Part shown: one piece after another, positions 19,667 to 28,755 of the stretch
Layout: the number at the start of each line of letters is the position of its first letter
Numbering within the stretch: the first letter of the stretch is position 1
NCBI GenBank assembly: GCA_014377425.1
Contig: JACMPQ010000062.1
Span: forward strand, 1-64,000
From: Microbacteriaceae bacterium
GTDB lineage: Bacteria > Actinomycetota > Actinomycetes > Actinomycetales > Microbacteriaceae
Direction of reading: 5' to 3'
DNA length: 64,000 nt
Notes under the pieces: model-generated
The model's input: the letters and a program-made list of their open reading frames with translations, nothing else
The model's database searches: none
What the model was told of the DNA's origin: nothing
Translations under genes and position numbers: made by a program

Positions 19667-21715
19667 TCAGTTTTTGCGCACGGTTGCGGCGGGGCTGCTG
19701 CTATTGCTATCGCTACTGCTACTGGTACCGGTAGCGCCGGTACTCGCGCCCGTGCCGACGCCACCTATTGTTTGGCTTGCCACAGGGAGCCTGCGCTGGG
19801 AGGCCGCCAGTTCCGGCAGCGGTCGTGCCACCGGGATACGACTGCCCATCACCTGGTCTACGAGGTCTCGTGCGATTTGCTGCGGGGTGAGCCCCACCTG
19901 TTCGAAGATTTCAGGGCGCGTCGCATGATCAAGAAACTCTGCGGGCAAACCCAGTTCGGTGACCGCGGTATCTACCCCGGCTGCGCGCAAATCTTGGCGA
20001 ATACGCGTTCCGACACCGCCAACCCGCACGCCGTCTTCGATGGTCAAGACGATGCGGTGTTCGGCCGCCATTTCAATAATGCTCGTCGGCACCGGAACGA
20101 CCCAACGCGGATCGACAACGGTGGCCCCGATCCCCTGAGCGTCAAGCCGTGCAGCGACCTGCAGCCCCAATTCGGCCATCTGGCCCACGGTGACGATCAG
20201 AACGTCGCGGTGTTCGCTCTCAAAAAGTACGTCCACTCCGTCGCTGGTGCGAGAAATAGCGGTGATTTCCTCGCCCACGTTTCCCTTCGAGAAACGCACG
20301 ACGGTCGGAGCATCCGTAACCGCGATGGCTTCCGCCAGCACCTCGCGCAGCCGCGGGGCATCTCGTGGGGCGCTCAACCGAATGTGCGGCACCACCTGCA
20401 AAATCGCCAGATCCCACATGCCGTGGTGGCTGGGTCCGTCCGGTCCGGTCACCCCCGCACGGTCAAGCACGAACGTGACGCCGGCCTTGTGCAGCGCGAC
20501 ATCCATCAGCACCTGATCGAAGGCGCGGTTGATGAACGTTGCGTAAAGCGCGACCACCGGGTGCAGACCGCCAAAGGCGAGCCCGGCAGCGCAGGTCACC
20601 GCGTGCTGCTCTGCGATCCCCACGTCTAATACCCGATCCGGATATTTTTCCGCGAGTTTGTGCAGGCCGGTCGGTCGCAGCATCGCCGCGGTGATCCCAA
20701 CGACCGAGGGGTTGGTGTCGGCTAGGGCCACGATCTCGTCGGCGAACACCGAGGTCCAGGAGGGCTTGTCGGACGCAGAAACCGGCTCGCCGGATTCGGG
20801 ATCGATCTGACCGACTGCATGAAACTGATCGGCGGTGTCGAGTCGTGCCGGAGCATAACCCCGACCCTTTTCGGTAATGGCGTGCACAATCACCGGAGCA
20901 CCATAGTTCTTAGCCTGACGAAGCGCCTCCTCCATCGCCTGAAGGTCGTGTCCGTCGATCGGACCGATGTACTTGATGTCAAGGTTCGAGTACAGCGCTT
21001 GGTCGCTCGAGAGCCGGTTCAGAATACCTTTGAGCGCCCCCCGCGTAGCGCGATACAGCGCTTGGCCGGGTCGACCCATGCCATCGAAGAAGGTGCGGCT
21101 TTTGAAGTACATGTCGCGATAGCTCGTGCGGGTGCGAATGGTGTTGAGGTAGCGCGCCATCCCGCCGATGGTCGGCGCGTAGGAACGGCCGTTGTCATTG
21201 ACCACAATCACGAGTTTGCGTTTATTGTCGTCGCTGATGTTGTTGAGGGCTTCCCAGGTCATTCCCCCGGTGAGCGCACCGTCTCCGACGAGGGCTACGA
21301 CGTGGCGATCCTCCTGCCCCGTGAGCGAAAAAGACCGGGAGATTCCGTCGGCCCACGAGAGCGAGCTGGAGGCGTGGGAGCTTTCCACGACGTCGTGCAC
21401 CGACTCCGCACGCTGTGGGTAACCCGCAAGACCGCCGCGTTCCCGGAGACGTGAGAAGTCTTGCCGCCCGGTGAGCAGCTTGTGCACGTACGACTGGTGC
21501 CCGGTGTCGAAGATGATCGGATCATTTGGCGAATGAAACACCCGATGCATCGCGATGGTGAGTTCCACCACCCCCAGGTTCGGGCCCAGATGACCCCCCG
21601 ATTTCGACACTTCCGAGATCAGAAACCCACGAACCTCAGCCGCGAGCTCGACGAGCTGATTCGGTGACAGACCGTCGAGGTCGCGTGGGCCATGAATATT
21701 TTCCAGCAATGCCAT
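19667..21715 (-). CDS. dxs: 1-deoxy-D-xylulose-5-phosphate synthase
   Basis: This thiamine-diphosphate enzyme joins pyruvate and glyceraldehyde-3-phosphate in the first step of the MEP isoprenoid pathway. The ThDP motif GDGALTGGMTWEALN is near residue 145, and the transketolase pyrimidine domain includes VGIAEQHAVTCAAG near residue 370. At 682 residues it is about 40 longer than usual because of a C-terminal Gly/Thr/Ser/Asn-rich tail (from about 640). The tail is encoded by degenerate short repeats and is probably disordered. The ATG is 7 nt after TAGAAT, which indicates a leaderless start between acnA and dxs. Confidence 0.95.
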   Translation of the reverse strand: MALLENIHGPRDLDGLSPNQLVELAAEVRGFLISEVSKSGGHLGPNLGVVELTIAMHRVFHSPNDPIIFDTGHQSYVHKLLTGRQDFSRLRERGGLAGYPQRAESVHDVVESSHASSSLSWADGISRSFSLTGQEDRHVVALVGDGALTGGMTWEALNNISDDNKRKLVIVVNDNGRSYAPTIGGMARYLNTIRTRTSYRDMYFKSRTFFDGMGRPGQALYRATRGALKGILNRLSSDQALYSNLDIKYIGPIDGHDLQAMEEALRQAKNYGAPVIVHAITEKGRGYAPARLDTADQFHAVGQIDPESGEPVSASDKPSWTSVFADEIVALADTNPSVVGITAAMLRPTGLHKLAEKYPDRVLDVGIAEQHAVTCAAGLAFGGLHPVVALYATFINRAFDQVLMDVALHKAGVTFVLDRAGVTGPDGPSHHGMWDLAILQVVPHIRLSAPRDAPRLREVLAEAIAVTDAPTVVRFSKGNVGEEITAISRTSDGVDVLFESEHRDVLIVTVGQMAELGLQVAARLDAQGIGATVVDPRWVVPVPTSIIEMAAEHRIVLTIEDGVRVGGVGTRIRQDLRAAGVDTAVTELGLPAEFLDHATRPEIFEQVGLTPQQIARDLVDQVMGSRIPVARPLPELAASQRRLPVASQTIGGVGTGASTGATGTSSSSDSNSSSPAATVRKN

Positions 21716-21722
21716 GGCGCTG

Positions 21723-21728
21723 ATTCTA
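21723..21728 (-). promoter_or_regulatory. Leaderless -10 box of dxs
   Basis: TAGAAT, 7 nt, then the dxs ATG at 21715. It lies in the 20-bp gap after the acnA stop, so dxs can be transcribed independently of acnA. Confidence 0.6.
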
Positions 21729-21735
21729 CGTCGCC

Positions 21736-24567
21736 CTAGCTGGCGACACCGGTTACCAGTGAGCGCAGAACGTATTGGAGAATGCCGCCGTTGCGGTAGT
21801 AATCGGCTTCTCCCGGCGTGTCGATGCGCACTACGGCCTCGAATTCCACGGTGGTTTTACCGGCCGGTGAGTTCTCCGTCGGCACAGCCGTCACGTGAAC
21901 GGTGCGCGGGGTGCGCCCCTCGTTGAGCTCGGTCAGCCCACTGATGCTGATCGACTCGGTACCGTCGAGCCCGAGCGTTGCCCAGGTCTCGCCGACCGGA
22001 AACTGCAGCGGAACGACACCCATGCCGATGAGGTTGGAACGATGGATGCGTTCGAAGCTCTCGGTGATCACGGCCTTCACGCCGAGGAGGCTCGTGCCCT
22101 TTGCCGCCCAGTCCCTGGAGGAGCCAGAGCCATACTCCTTGCCACCGAGAATCACCAACGGGATGCCGACGGCCTGATAATTTGCCGACGCGTCGTAGAT
22201 GAAGGACTGCGGGGCATCCGGCTGGGTGAAGTCCCGGGTGTACCCGCCCTCGACGCCGTCGAGCAGCTGGTTCTTCAGACGGATGTTCGCGAAGGTTCCG
22301 CGAATCATGATCTCGTGATTTCCACGGCGAGATCCGTAGGAGTTGAAGTTGCCGCGATCCACCCCGTGTTCGGTGAGGTAGTGACCGGCGGGGCTGTCCG
22401 CCTTAATGCTTCCGGCCGGGCTGATGTGGTCGGTGGTGACCGAGTCACCCAGCTTTGCCAATACACGCGCGGCAATGATGTCGGCGATCGGGGTGGTTTC
22501 GATCGTCATGCCGTCGAAGTATGGCGGTTTGCGCACGTAGGTGGAGGTGGGATCCCATTCGAATGTGGGTCCCGTGGGCGTGGGCAGGGAGCGCCAACGC
22601 TCATCACCGTCGAACACTCCGGCATACTCGTGGGTGAACATCTCGGTGTCGATGGATGAGTCGATGGTGGACTGCACCTCGGCGGCATCCGGCCAGATGT
22701 CTTTTAGGAAGACCTCGGCGCCGTCTTTGTCTGTTCCGAGCGAGTCGGTCTCGAAGTCGAAGTTCATCGACCCGGCCAGGGCATAGGCGATGACGAGCGG
22801 CGGGCTTGCCAGGTAGTTCATCTTGACGTCGGGGTTGATGCGACCCTCGAAGTTACGGTTTCCCGAGAGCACGGCGGTTACGGCGAGATCGCTCTGCTGC
22901 ACGGCGGCAGAAATTTCGTCGAGGAGCGGTCCGGAGTTACCAATACAGGTCGTGCAGCCGTAGCCGACGGTGTAGAAGCCAAGATCTTCGAGGTACTCGG
23001 TAAGCCCCGCTTTGGCATAGTAGTCGGTGACCACCTTGGAGCCGGGAGCGAGGGTGGTCTTCACCCAGGGCTTGACCTTGAGCCCTTTTAGGCTCGCGTT
23101 GCGCGCTAGAAGACCGGCGGCAAGCATCACCGAGGGGTTTGAGGTGTTCGTGCATGAGGTGATGGCGGCAATCGCGACCGCCCCGTGGTCGAGCGTGAAC
23201 CCGGAACCGTCGTCGAGGGTGACCTGGGTCGGTTTCGAGGCGGTCGAGGGCGCGTGGCTGGAATGCTCGTAGGAAAGAACGTGAGCTGCGGACTCATCGT
23301 CGGCGGTAAACCCGCTGGGGTCCGAGGCGGGGAAGGATCCCTCGCCAGCTGCGTCGACTCGGCTGTGACCAACGGAGGCGTAGTCATTGAGGTCGATCTC
23401 GAACTGGTCCTTGGCCCGGCTGAGTTCAACGCGATCCTGCGGACGCTTGGGACCGGCGATCGACGGCACGACTGTGGACAGGTCGAGCTCGATGTACTCG
23501 CTGTACGCAGATTCTGACTCCGGCGTGTGCCAGAGGTGCTGAAGCTTGGAATATTCCTCCACCAAGCGCACCTGATCTTCGCTGCGGCCGGTGAGGCGCA
23601 AGTAGTCCAGGGTCACATCGTCGATTGGGAACATTGCTGCAGTCGAGCCGAATTCTGGGCTCATGTTGCCGATGGTCGCGCGGTTGGCTAGCGGAACGGA
23701 TGCGACCCCCGGCCCGTAGAACTCGACAAACTTGCCGACCACGCCGTGCTTGCGCAGCATCTGGGTGATGGTGAGCACAACATCGGTAGCGGTAACAGCG
23801 GTGGGGATGGTGCCGGAGAGCTTGAAGCCAACAACCTTAGGAATCAGCATCGACACCGGCTGGCCGAGCATCGCCGCCTCAGCTTCGATCCCGCCCACGC
23901 CCCAGCCGAGCACGCCGAGCCCGTTCACCATGGTGGTGTGCGAGTCGGTGCCGACGCAGGTGTCGGGGTAGGCCTGGAGTTTGCCGTTGACAGAGCGGGT
24001 GTAGGTCACGCGGGCTAGGTACTCGATGTTGACCTGGTGCACGATTCCGGTTCCGGGCGGCACCACCTTGAAATCATCGAATGCCGTCTGGCCCCAGCGC
24101 AGGAATTGGTAGCGCTCCCCGTTGCGCTGGTATTCGATCTCAACGTTGCGCTCGAGTGCGTCTGCCGAGCCGAACAGGTCTGCAATCACCGAGTGATCGA
24201 TTACGAGTTCAGCAGGGGCAAGCGGATTGATCTTCGTGGGGTCGCCACCGAGCTCGGCGACTGCCTCGCGCATGGTAGCAAGATCCACGATGCAGGGAAC
24301 CCCGGTGAAGTCCTGCATCACTACCCGGGCTGGCGTGAACTGAATTTCGGTGTCCGGGTCGGCCGTAGGCTCCCAGGCACCGAGAGCCTCGATCTGCGAA
24401 CGGGTGACGTTGGCACCGTCTTCGGTGCGCAACAGGTTTTCCAGCAGCACTTTGAGGCTGAACGGGAGGCGTGCGCCGCCGGCAACCGTATCGATCCTGA
24501 ACACCTCGTAGTCGATAGAACCGACCGTGAGCGTAGCTTTCGCATCGAAGCTGTTAATTGTCGACAT
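21736..24567 (-). CDS. acnA: Aconitate hydratase A
   Basis: The 943-residue [4Fe-4S] enzyme isomerises citrate and isocitrate in the TCA cycle. Cluster ligands are in [10 protein letters not shown] and [13 protein letters not shown]. The swivel domain near the C-terminus has the conserved [10 protein letters not shown] arginine region. The start at 24567 is chosen over the longer open frame (24657) because AGGGAG precedes it and [10 protein letters not shown] matches the family N-terminus. An 18-bp perfect palindrome 111-128 bp upstream is probably an operator. Confidence 0.95.
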   Translation of the reverse strand: MSTINSFDAKATLTVGSIDYEVFRIDTVAGGARLPFSLKVLLENLLRTEDGANVTRSQIEALGAWEPTADPDTEIQFTPARVVMQDFTGVPCIVDLATMREAVAELGGDPTKINPLAPAELVIDHSVIADLFGSADALERNVEIEYQRNGERYQFLRWGQTAFDDFKVVPPGTGIVHQVNIEYLARVTYTRSVNGKLQAYPDTCVGTDSHTTMVNGLGVLGWGVGGIEAEAAMLGQPVSMLIPKVVGFKLSGTIPTAVTATDVVLTITQMLRKHGVVGKFVEFYGPGVASVPLANRATIGNMSPEFGSTAAMFPIDDVTLDYLRLTGRSEDQVRLVEEYSKLQHLWHTPESESAYSEYIELDLSTVVPSIAGPKRPQDRVELSRAKDQFEIDLNDYASVGHSRVDAAGEGSFPASDPSGFTADDESAAHVLSYEHSSHAPSTASKPTQVTLDDGSGFTLDHGAVAIAAITSCTNTSNPSVMLAAGLLARNASLKGLKVKPWVKTTLAPGSKVVTDYYAKAGLTEYLEDLGFYTVGYGCTTCIGNSGPLLDEISAAVQQSDLAVTAVLSGNRNFEGRINPDVKMNYLASPPLVIAYALAGSMNFDFETDSLGTDKDGAEVFLKDIWPDAAEVQSTIDSSIDTEMFTHEYAGVFDGDERWRSLPTPTGPTFEWDPTSTYVRKPPYFDGMTIETTPIADIIAARVLAKLGDSVTTDHISPAGSIKADSPAGHYLTEHGVDRGNFNSYGSRRGNHEIMIRGTFANIRLKNQLLDGVEGGYTRDFTQPDAPQSFIYDASANYQAVGIPLVILGGKEYGSGSSRDWAAKGTSLLGVKAVITESFERIHRSNLIGMGVVPLQFPVGETWATLGLDGTESISISGLTELNEGRTPRTVHVTAVPTENSPAGKTTVEFEAVVRIDTPGEADYYRNGGILQYVLRSLVTGVAS

Positions 24568-24677
24568 CCGTTGTCTCCCTTGCTGGCGTCTTCCCCTCCT
24601 GACCGTGCGAGCCGGCTCACCCCACAAGGCAAGCCTTCGGGCGATGACACAGCACAACGGTGAGAATTCGAGCTAAC

Positions 24678-24695
24678 TATCTTGATATCAAGATA
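24678..24695. promoter_or_regulatory. 18-bp perfect palindrome upstream of acnA
   Basis: TATCTTGATATCAAGATA reads identically on both strands. It lies in the 153-bp gap between DUF3159 and acnA and overlaps TTGATA and TAGTTA promoter-like sequences for acnA, as expected for a dimeric-regulator operator. I cannot name the regulator; the sequence does not resemble the corynebacterial AcnR box. Confidence 0.6.
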
Positions 24696-24720
24696 CACGG
24701 CAGAGCGACCGGATGCCGAA

Positions 24721-25545
24721 TTATGGCGTGACTTTGGAAGCCTCCGGCCGCAGATAAACGGTACGAATTACCAGCCACGTGACCCAGAGCACCCCCGCGT
24801 AAAACGGCACACCCAAAATGAGTTTCACCGCAGCAAGTAACTCCACTTGTCCGCTGAGGTAGAGCGGAAGCTCCACGAGCAGCCGAACGCCAAACAATCC
24901 GCACCACAGCCAGGTTGCCAGGGTGAGGATGCGCCGTTTTGCCGGCACTTCGCGCCACTGAACGAACTCGCCGGTGATTAGTCCGACCAAGACGCCGACC
25001 AGGGGGTAGCGCACCAGCAAGCTCACGAGAAGAACAGTGAGAGACACGGCGTTGATGATGATGCCGGCCAAAAAATTATCTTCGGCCCGCCCGGTAAACA
25101 GTGCGAGCGCGGCGGAGATTGCGACGCCCACCATCCCGGCCAGAGCCTGAGTGAGTGAAGTTCGGGCTACCAACCGGGCAATGACGAACACCGCCGCCAG
25201 ACCGACGGGCACGAGCACCGACACCACGAGAGATCGGGTGGTCGTATAGAGAATGAGAAACCCCATGCCGGGCGTGAGAGCCTCAATTAGCCCCCGCACA
25301 CCTCCGATTGCACGCAGCAACGATGCTGCCGTCGGAATTTCACCCGGGTTAACCTGAGCGAGTCCGGCGTTTTTCGCTAGGGCAGCGAACGCCTCTCGCA
25401 GCGTCTCTGGGGGGGATGTTGCGGGGCTCGCTTTACCGGACCCGGACCCGGAGGCCGCAGGGCCAGCCGGCGCAGCCTCGGGAGCCTGTGAGTCGGGTTC
25501 CCCAACACCGAGCGCCCCAGAATCCGTTGCCCCGCCCTCGTTCAC
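24721..25545 (-). CDS. DUF3159 membrane protein
   Basis: The 274-residue protein has a disordered Gly/Ser/Ala/Pro N-terminus (about 1-50) and six or so hydrophobic helices. Family blocks are an SLLRAIGGVRGLIEALTPG region near residue 70 and LTATWLWCGLF-type and VELPLYL segments in the second half. DUF3159 is an actinobacterial membrane family of unknown function. The start overlaps the DUF3710 stop by 4 nt, so it belongs to the dut-DUF3710-DUF3159 operon. Confidence 0.88.
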   Translation of the reverse strand: MNEGGATDSGALGVGEPDSQAPEAAPAGPAASGSGSGKASPATSPPETLREAFAALAKNAGLAQVNPGEIPTAASLLRAIGGVRGLIEALTPGMGFLILYTTTRSLVVSVLVPVGLAAVFVIARLVARTSLTQALAGMVGVAISAALALFTGRAEDNFLAGIIINAVSLTVLLVSLLVRYPLVGVLVGLITGEFVQWREVPAKRRILTLATWLWCGLFGVRLLVELPLYLSGQVELLAAVKLILGVPFYAGVLWVTWLVIRTVYLRPEASKVTP

Positions 25546-26183
25546 GCGTCGACCATGGAAGTGTCCTCGGTGACTGACGGCATGTGCAGCGGGATAAGGT
25601 CTCGCGGCGGCATGGGCGTCGATCCGCGCACCACCACAACGCTGCGAAAGAGGTCTTCGATCTCGGCTGCCGCCTCCGCATTCACGGCCCCGTCACCGGT
25701 GACAACCCCGCGAAGAAACCAGCGTGGCCCGTCGACACCGATGAACCGAGCGACCCGCATCGAGCCATCACCGGCGGTAGCCACGGTGGGAATTTCGGCG
25801 ATGATCTCCGGGCCGAAGGCGCCTCCCCCGCGGGTGATGGTTCCGCCCTGCTTCAAAATTTGGTCGGCAATCTGGTCACGGATCTCGTTCCAGAGTCCCG
25901 TGGAGCGTGGGGCGGCGAAAGGCTGAATCTGCAGGGTTGACCCGGCGTAGTCGAGGGACACCGCAACCACCCGTTGGCTGTCTTCCTCGACCTCCAAACG
26001 AAGATGTAATCCCTCACGGGGCAAAATCTTTACCCCACCAAGGTCAACGTACGGACGAACCGGATTCGCCTCGCTTTCGTCGAACGGACCCGTAGTATCC
26101 CGATCGGCGGGAGCAGATTTGGACTCGTCGATGCCGTCTTCGCCGACGGCGTCAACCGCCTCGATCTCGGTGTTGTCGGTCAC
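25542..26183 (-). CDS. DUF3710 family protein
   Basis: The 213-residue soluble protein has an acidic, disordered N-terminus (about 1-45) and the DUF3710 core with LHLRLEVEE, LQPFAAPRS-like and RWFLRGVVTGDGA segments. Its function is unknown, but it is constantly linked to dut in actinobacteria. It starts with GTG overlapping the dut stop (GTGA) and ends overlapping DUF3159, so all three are probably translated in a coupled way. Confidence 0.9.
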   Translation of the reverse strand: MTDNTEIEAVDAVGEDGIDESKSAPADRDTTGPFDESEANPVRPYVDLGGVKILPREGLHLRLEVEEDSQRVVAVSLDYAGSTLQIQPFAAPRSTGLWNEIRDQIADQILKQGGTITRGGGAFGPEIIAEIPTVATAGDGSMRVARFIGVDGPRWFLRGVVTGDGAVNAEAAAEIEDLFRSVVVVRGSTPMPPRDLIPLHMPSVTEDTSMVDA

Positions 26184-26653
26184 GATTGTTCTCCTGTTTC
26201 TTGGCGTCGATACCCGGTTGACCCAAAACCGTTGCTCGCGCGTTGGCTCCCGGGAAGAGTTTCGACGGGGATGAATCGGGCCTTAGCGACCGCAATAATG
26301 ATGAGTTGAGCAATCCGATCGCCTACGGCGACGGCATAGCCGGCTGCGCTATCGGTATTTAACAGCGTGACACGAATCTCTCCGCGATATCCGGCGTCAA
26401 CCGTGCCGGGACTGTTCACAACGGTGATGCCGTGTCGAGCGGCAAGGCCACTTCGAGGAACCACGAAGGCGACATAGCCATCGGGGAGGGCGATAGCTAC
26501 CCCGGTGCCGATGGTGGCCCGCTCCCCCGGGGCAAGATCGACCGCTTCGGAAGCAACCAGGTCTGCTCCGGCATCACCGGGGTGCGCATATTCGGGCATA
26601 ACCAGCTCAGAGTCACCGACAGCAGACAGCAGAACGTCGACGATTTCAGGCAC
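26180..26653 (-). CDS. dut: dUTP diphosphatase
   Basis: The 157-residue trimeric dUTPase hydrolyses dUTP to dUMP and pyrophosphate, keeping uracil out of DNA and feeding dTMP synthesis. All five motifs are visible: HPGDAGADL, PRSGLAARHG, GTVDAGYRGE, GDRIAQLII and the C-terminal RASNGFGSTG. The GTG start at 26653 is 6 nt after TAATCT, consistent with a leaderless mRNA. It is the first gene of the dut-DUF3710-DUF3159 unit. Confidence 0.95.
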   Translation of the reverse strand: MPEIVDVLLSAVGDSELVMPEYAHPGDAGADLVASEAVDLAPGERATIGTGVAIALPDGYVAFVVPRSGLAARHGITVVNSPGTVDAGYRGEIRVTLLNTDSAAGYAVAVGDRIAQLIIIAVAKARFIPVETLPGSQRASNGFGSTGYRRQETGEQS

Positions 26654-26659
26654 CTGACG

Positions 26660-26665
26660 AGATTA
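26660..26665 (-). promoter_or_regulatory. Leaderless -10 box of dut
   Basis: TAATCT, 6 nt, then the dut GTG at 26653. The divergent DUF3093 ATG lies only 27 bp further on. Confidence 0.6.
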
Positions 26666-26692
26666 GTGCAGATCATCTGGTCGAATAGGGCC

Positions 26693-27166
26693 ATGCAGTT
26701 TTATCGAGAACGCCTATGGCCGTCGCCGTGGGCCTTCGTATCCACCTCCCTTGTAATCCCCGCCAGCCTGTTGGTGTTTCTCCCGATCAACTTCACGGTG
26801 GGTGTAATCACGGCGATCATTCTTTATGGCGGATGCATCGTGCTCCTGCTCTCCACGTCACCGCGGGTGAGCGTAACGGCCTCTCACCTCGTCGCAGGGC
26901 GCGCACGACTCCCCGTGGCCCTCACGGGGCCGGCAGAGAGCTTCAACGGCGAAGACGCTCGAATCCAGCGCGGGCAGCAACTCGATTCCCGCGCCTGGCT
27001 GGTTATTCGGGGTTGGATTGATCCGGTAGTGAAAATTCCGAACCTCGACGCCGCCGACCCCGCGCCGTACTGGTTGGTGTCCTCACGACGACCAAAGGCG
27101 CTCGCCGCTGCGGTGGCCGAAGCACGTACAGCGGGCGAACGCCCAGAAGTTATCGAGAAGACTTAG
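26693..27166 (+). CDS. DUF3093 membrane protein
   Basis: The 157-residue protein has two adjacent hydrophobic helices (about 11-55) followed by a soluble domain with RAWLVIRGWIDPVVK and PAPYWLVSSRRP, the signature of DUF3093. The function is unknown. I chose the ATG at 26693 because the longer open frame runs antisense into dut. A weak TCGAAT box 6 nt upstream may make it leaderless too. It is divergent from dut and convergent with DUF4193, as in mycobacteria (Rv2697c-Rv2699c). Confidence 0.9.
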   Translation: MQFYRERLWPSPWAFVSTSLVIPASLLVFLPINFTVGVITAIILYGGCIVLLLSTSPRVSVTASHLVAGRARLPVALTGPAESFNGEDARIQRGQQLDSRAWLVIRGWIDPVVKIPNLDAADPAPYWLVSSRRPKALAAAVAEARTAGERPEVIEKT

Positions 27167-27197
27167 GAAGCGCACTCCATTTAGGACGCGCACTCCA
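27163..27197. repeat. 17-bp direct repeat at convergent stop codons
   Basis: Copies at 27163-27179 and 27181-27197 differ at one base of 17. Together they span the DUF3093 stop and the last codons and stop of DUF4193. The first copy looks like a duplicate of the DUF4193 3' end and supplies the DUF3093 stop codon. Confidence 0.85.
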
Positions 27198-27474
27198 CGC
27201 AGACGGCACCGAGCTTGTCGGTGTGATCCATCTGCGAGCGGTGCTTCACGAGGAAGCAGTTCACGCAGGTAAATTCGTCCGCCTGCGGGGGAAGAACCAC
27301 AACATCGAGGTCGAGGTCGGAGAGATCCGCTCCCGGGAGTTCGAAACCGCCCGGGTTGTCTGCGTCATCGACGTCGACCACGCCAGACATTTTGTCCGGG
27401 ACGCGCTCTTTCAGGGCCTCAATTGACTCGGAGTCGTCGTCGGTCTTGCGGGGTGCGTCGTAGTCGGTTGCCAT
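27181..27474 (-). CDS. DUF4193 small zinc-ribbon-like protein
   Basis: The 97-residue acidic protein ends in a four-Cys knuckle pair, CVNC near residue 70 and CVEC at the very C-terminus, typical of DUF4193. Zinc binding is likely. The function is unknown; the family is universal in actinobacteria and lies beside dut and sigA-region genes. The last Cys motif stands only three residues before the stop, exactly where the 17-bp duplication occurred. A TAATTT box upstream implies a short leader. Confidence 0.9.
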   Translation of the reverse strand: MATDYDAPRKTDDDSESIEALKERVPDKMSGVVDVDDADNPGGFELPGADLSDLDLDVVVLPPQADEFTCVNCFLVKHRSQMDHTDKLGAVCVECAS

Positions 27475-27672
27475 GCCAGTGCGGTCCTGTCCAAATTATT
27501 GAATCAAATAAGCGCGCACAGTCTGCACCTATTTACTGATAAATGCAAACTTACTTTTAGTAATGGCGAATGCTCAACAATGAACTTACGGCACGCCCGC
27601 GCTATTGACGTGCGGAACGGTAAAGTCGTGCCAGCCTTGGCGTGTCTAGATTCAGCCCGGAAGGCACCTCCC

Positions 27673-28755
27673 ATGCATGAGCTCACCGTCACCGGAGTCG
27701 AAAACGGCGCTCTCGTCGTATCCACCGCTCAAGGAAGCCAGTTTCACCTCGCAATCAATGAGGCACTTCACTCCGCCCTTCGGGCCGCCGCCCAGCCCGC
27801 GAGCGTTGTGGTGCGTAAGCTCGCCCCCCGGGAGATTCAGGCTCACATTCGGGCCGGGATGTCGGCACAGGATGTCGCCGCAATTACCGGAGCACCACTG
27901 ACACACATCCAAAAATTTGAGGGACCGATCCTCGCTGAACGAGAATTCGTTGTTCAGTCCGCCTTGAATGTGGCAGTTCACACCGCCCGGGAAAGTGAAT
28001 CTCTCGTCAGCGGCTCTACTTTCGGCTCGGTCATCCGGGAGCGTCTGAGCGATCTCGGCGCGACCGGCGAACGCTGGGCAAGCTGGAAAGAAGTCGAGGG
28101 AGGTTGGGTCGTGAAGCTGGCCTTCACCGCGGCGAACATCGATCACGACGCCCGTTGGCGCTACGATCCGAAGTCGGCGGCTCTCGCACCGATCAACGGC
28201 GAGGCAAACACGCTGTCTCAGCAGGGCGAAATGCCCGGCGGGCTGATCCCCCGGCTGAGGGCCGTGGGTGGCGACGAGCGTGTGCCCGATTCATCCCGTT
28301 TTGACAGCGGGGCTTTTGATCTTGATCACGAATTCCCCGAACGACAGGGTTCTGACCGCGGCAATGCGACCCGTGGCCCGGCAACGCAGGCTCTCTCGCA
28401 GGCGTTCGGCAGAAACGTGGAGTCTTCGCCCGAGGTGTCTGCTGCCGCCATCAATCGCGCTCCGGTAGAAAATGTTGCGAACAATCAGACCACCGATCTG
28501 CTCGAAGCGCTGCGCCGTCGGCGTGGAGAACGCGAAAGCGCGGCCGTCTGGGATGACGTGAGTGCGCCCAACGCGCCAAGCGGGCTTCGTGTACTGGATC
28601 CCGCCCGCAACGCAGCCGAGCCGGAATTGGATCGAGCATCCACGGCACCGCAGCCAGCCGTCACACCAAAGCCGGCTGCACGAAAGGGCCGTGCCGCGAT
28701 GCCCAGCTGGGACGACATTGTCTTCGGAGCCCGTTCCGAAGACGACCCCGCTTAG
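27673..28755 (+). CDS. sepH: Septation protein SepH
   Basis: The 360-residue protein belongs to SepH (DUF3071), an actinobacterial FtsZ-interacting cell-division factor. The N-terminal domain has a helix-turn-helix-like part (MSAQDVAAITGAPLTHIQKFEGPI, about 65-88), where FtsZ assembly is stimulated in Streptomyces SepH. The C-terminal half is low complexity, with a conserved MPSWDDIVFG ending. The ATG at 27673 follows GGAAGG. The frame is open further upstream but not family-like. Its stop overlaps that of the convergent phosphodiesterase gene. Confidence 0.92.
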   Translation: MHELTVTGVENGALVVSTAQGSQFHLAINEALHSALRAAAQPASVVVRKLAPREIQAHIRAGMSAQDVAAITGAPLTHIQKFEGPILAEREFVVQSALNVAVHTARESESLVSGSTFGSVIRERLSDLGATGERWASWKEVEGGWVVKLAFTAANIDHDARWRYDPKSAALAPINGEANTLSQQGEMPGGLIPRLRAVGGDERVPDSSRFDSGAFDLDHEFPERQGSDRGNATRGPATQALSQAFGRNVESSPEVSAAAINRAPVENVANNQTTDLLEALRRRRGERESAAVWDDVSAPNAPSGLRVLDPARNAAEPELDRASTAPQPAVTPKPAARKGRAAMPSWDDIVFGARSEDDPA

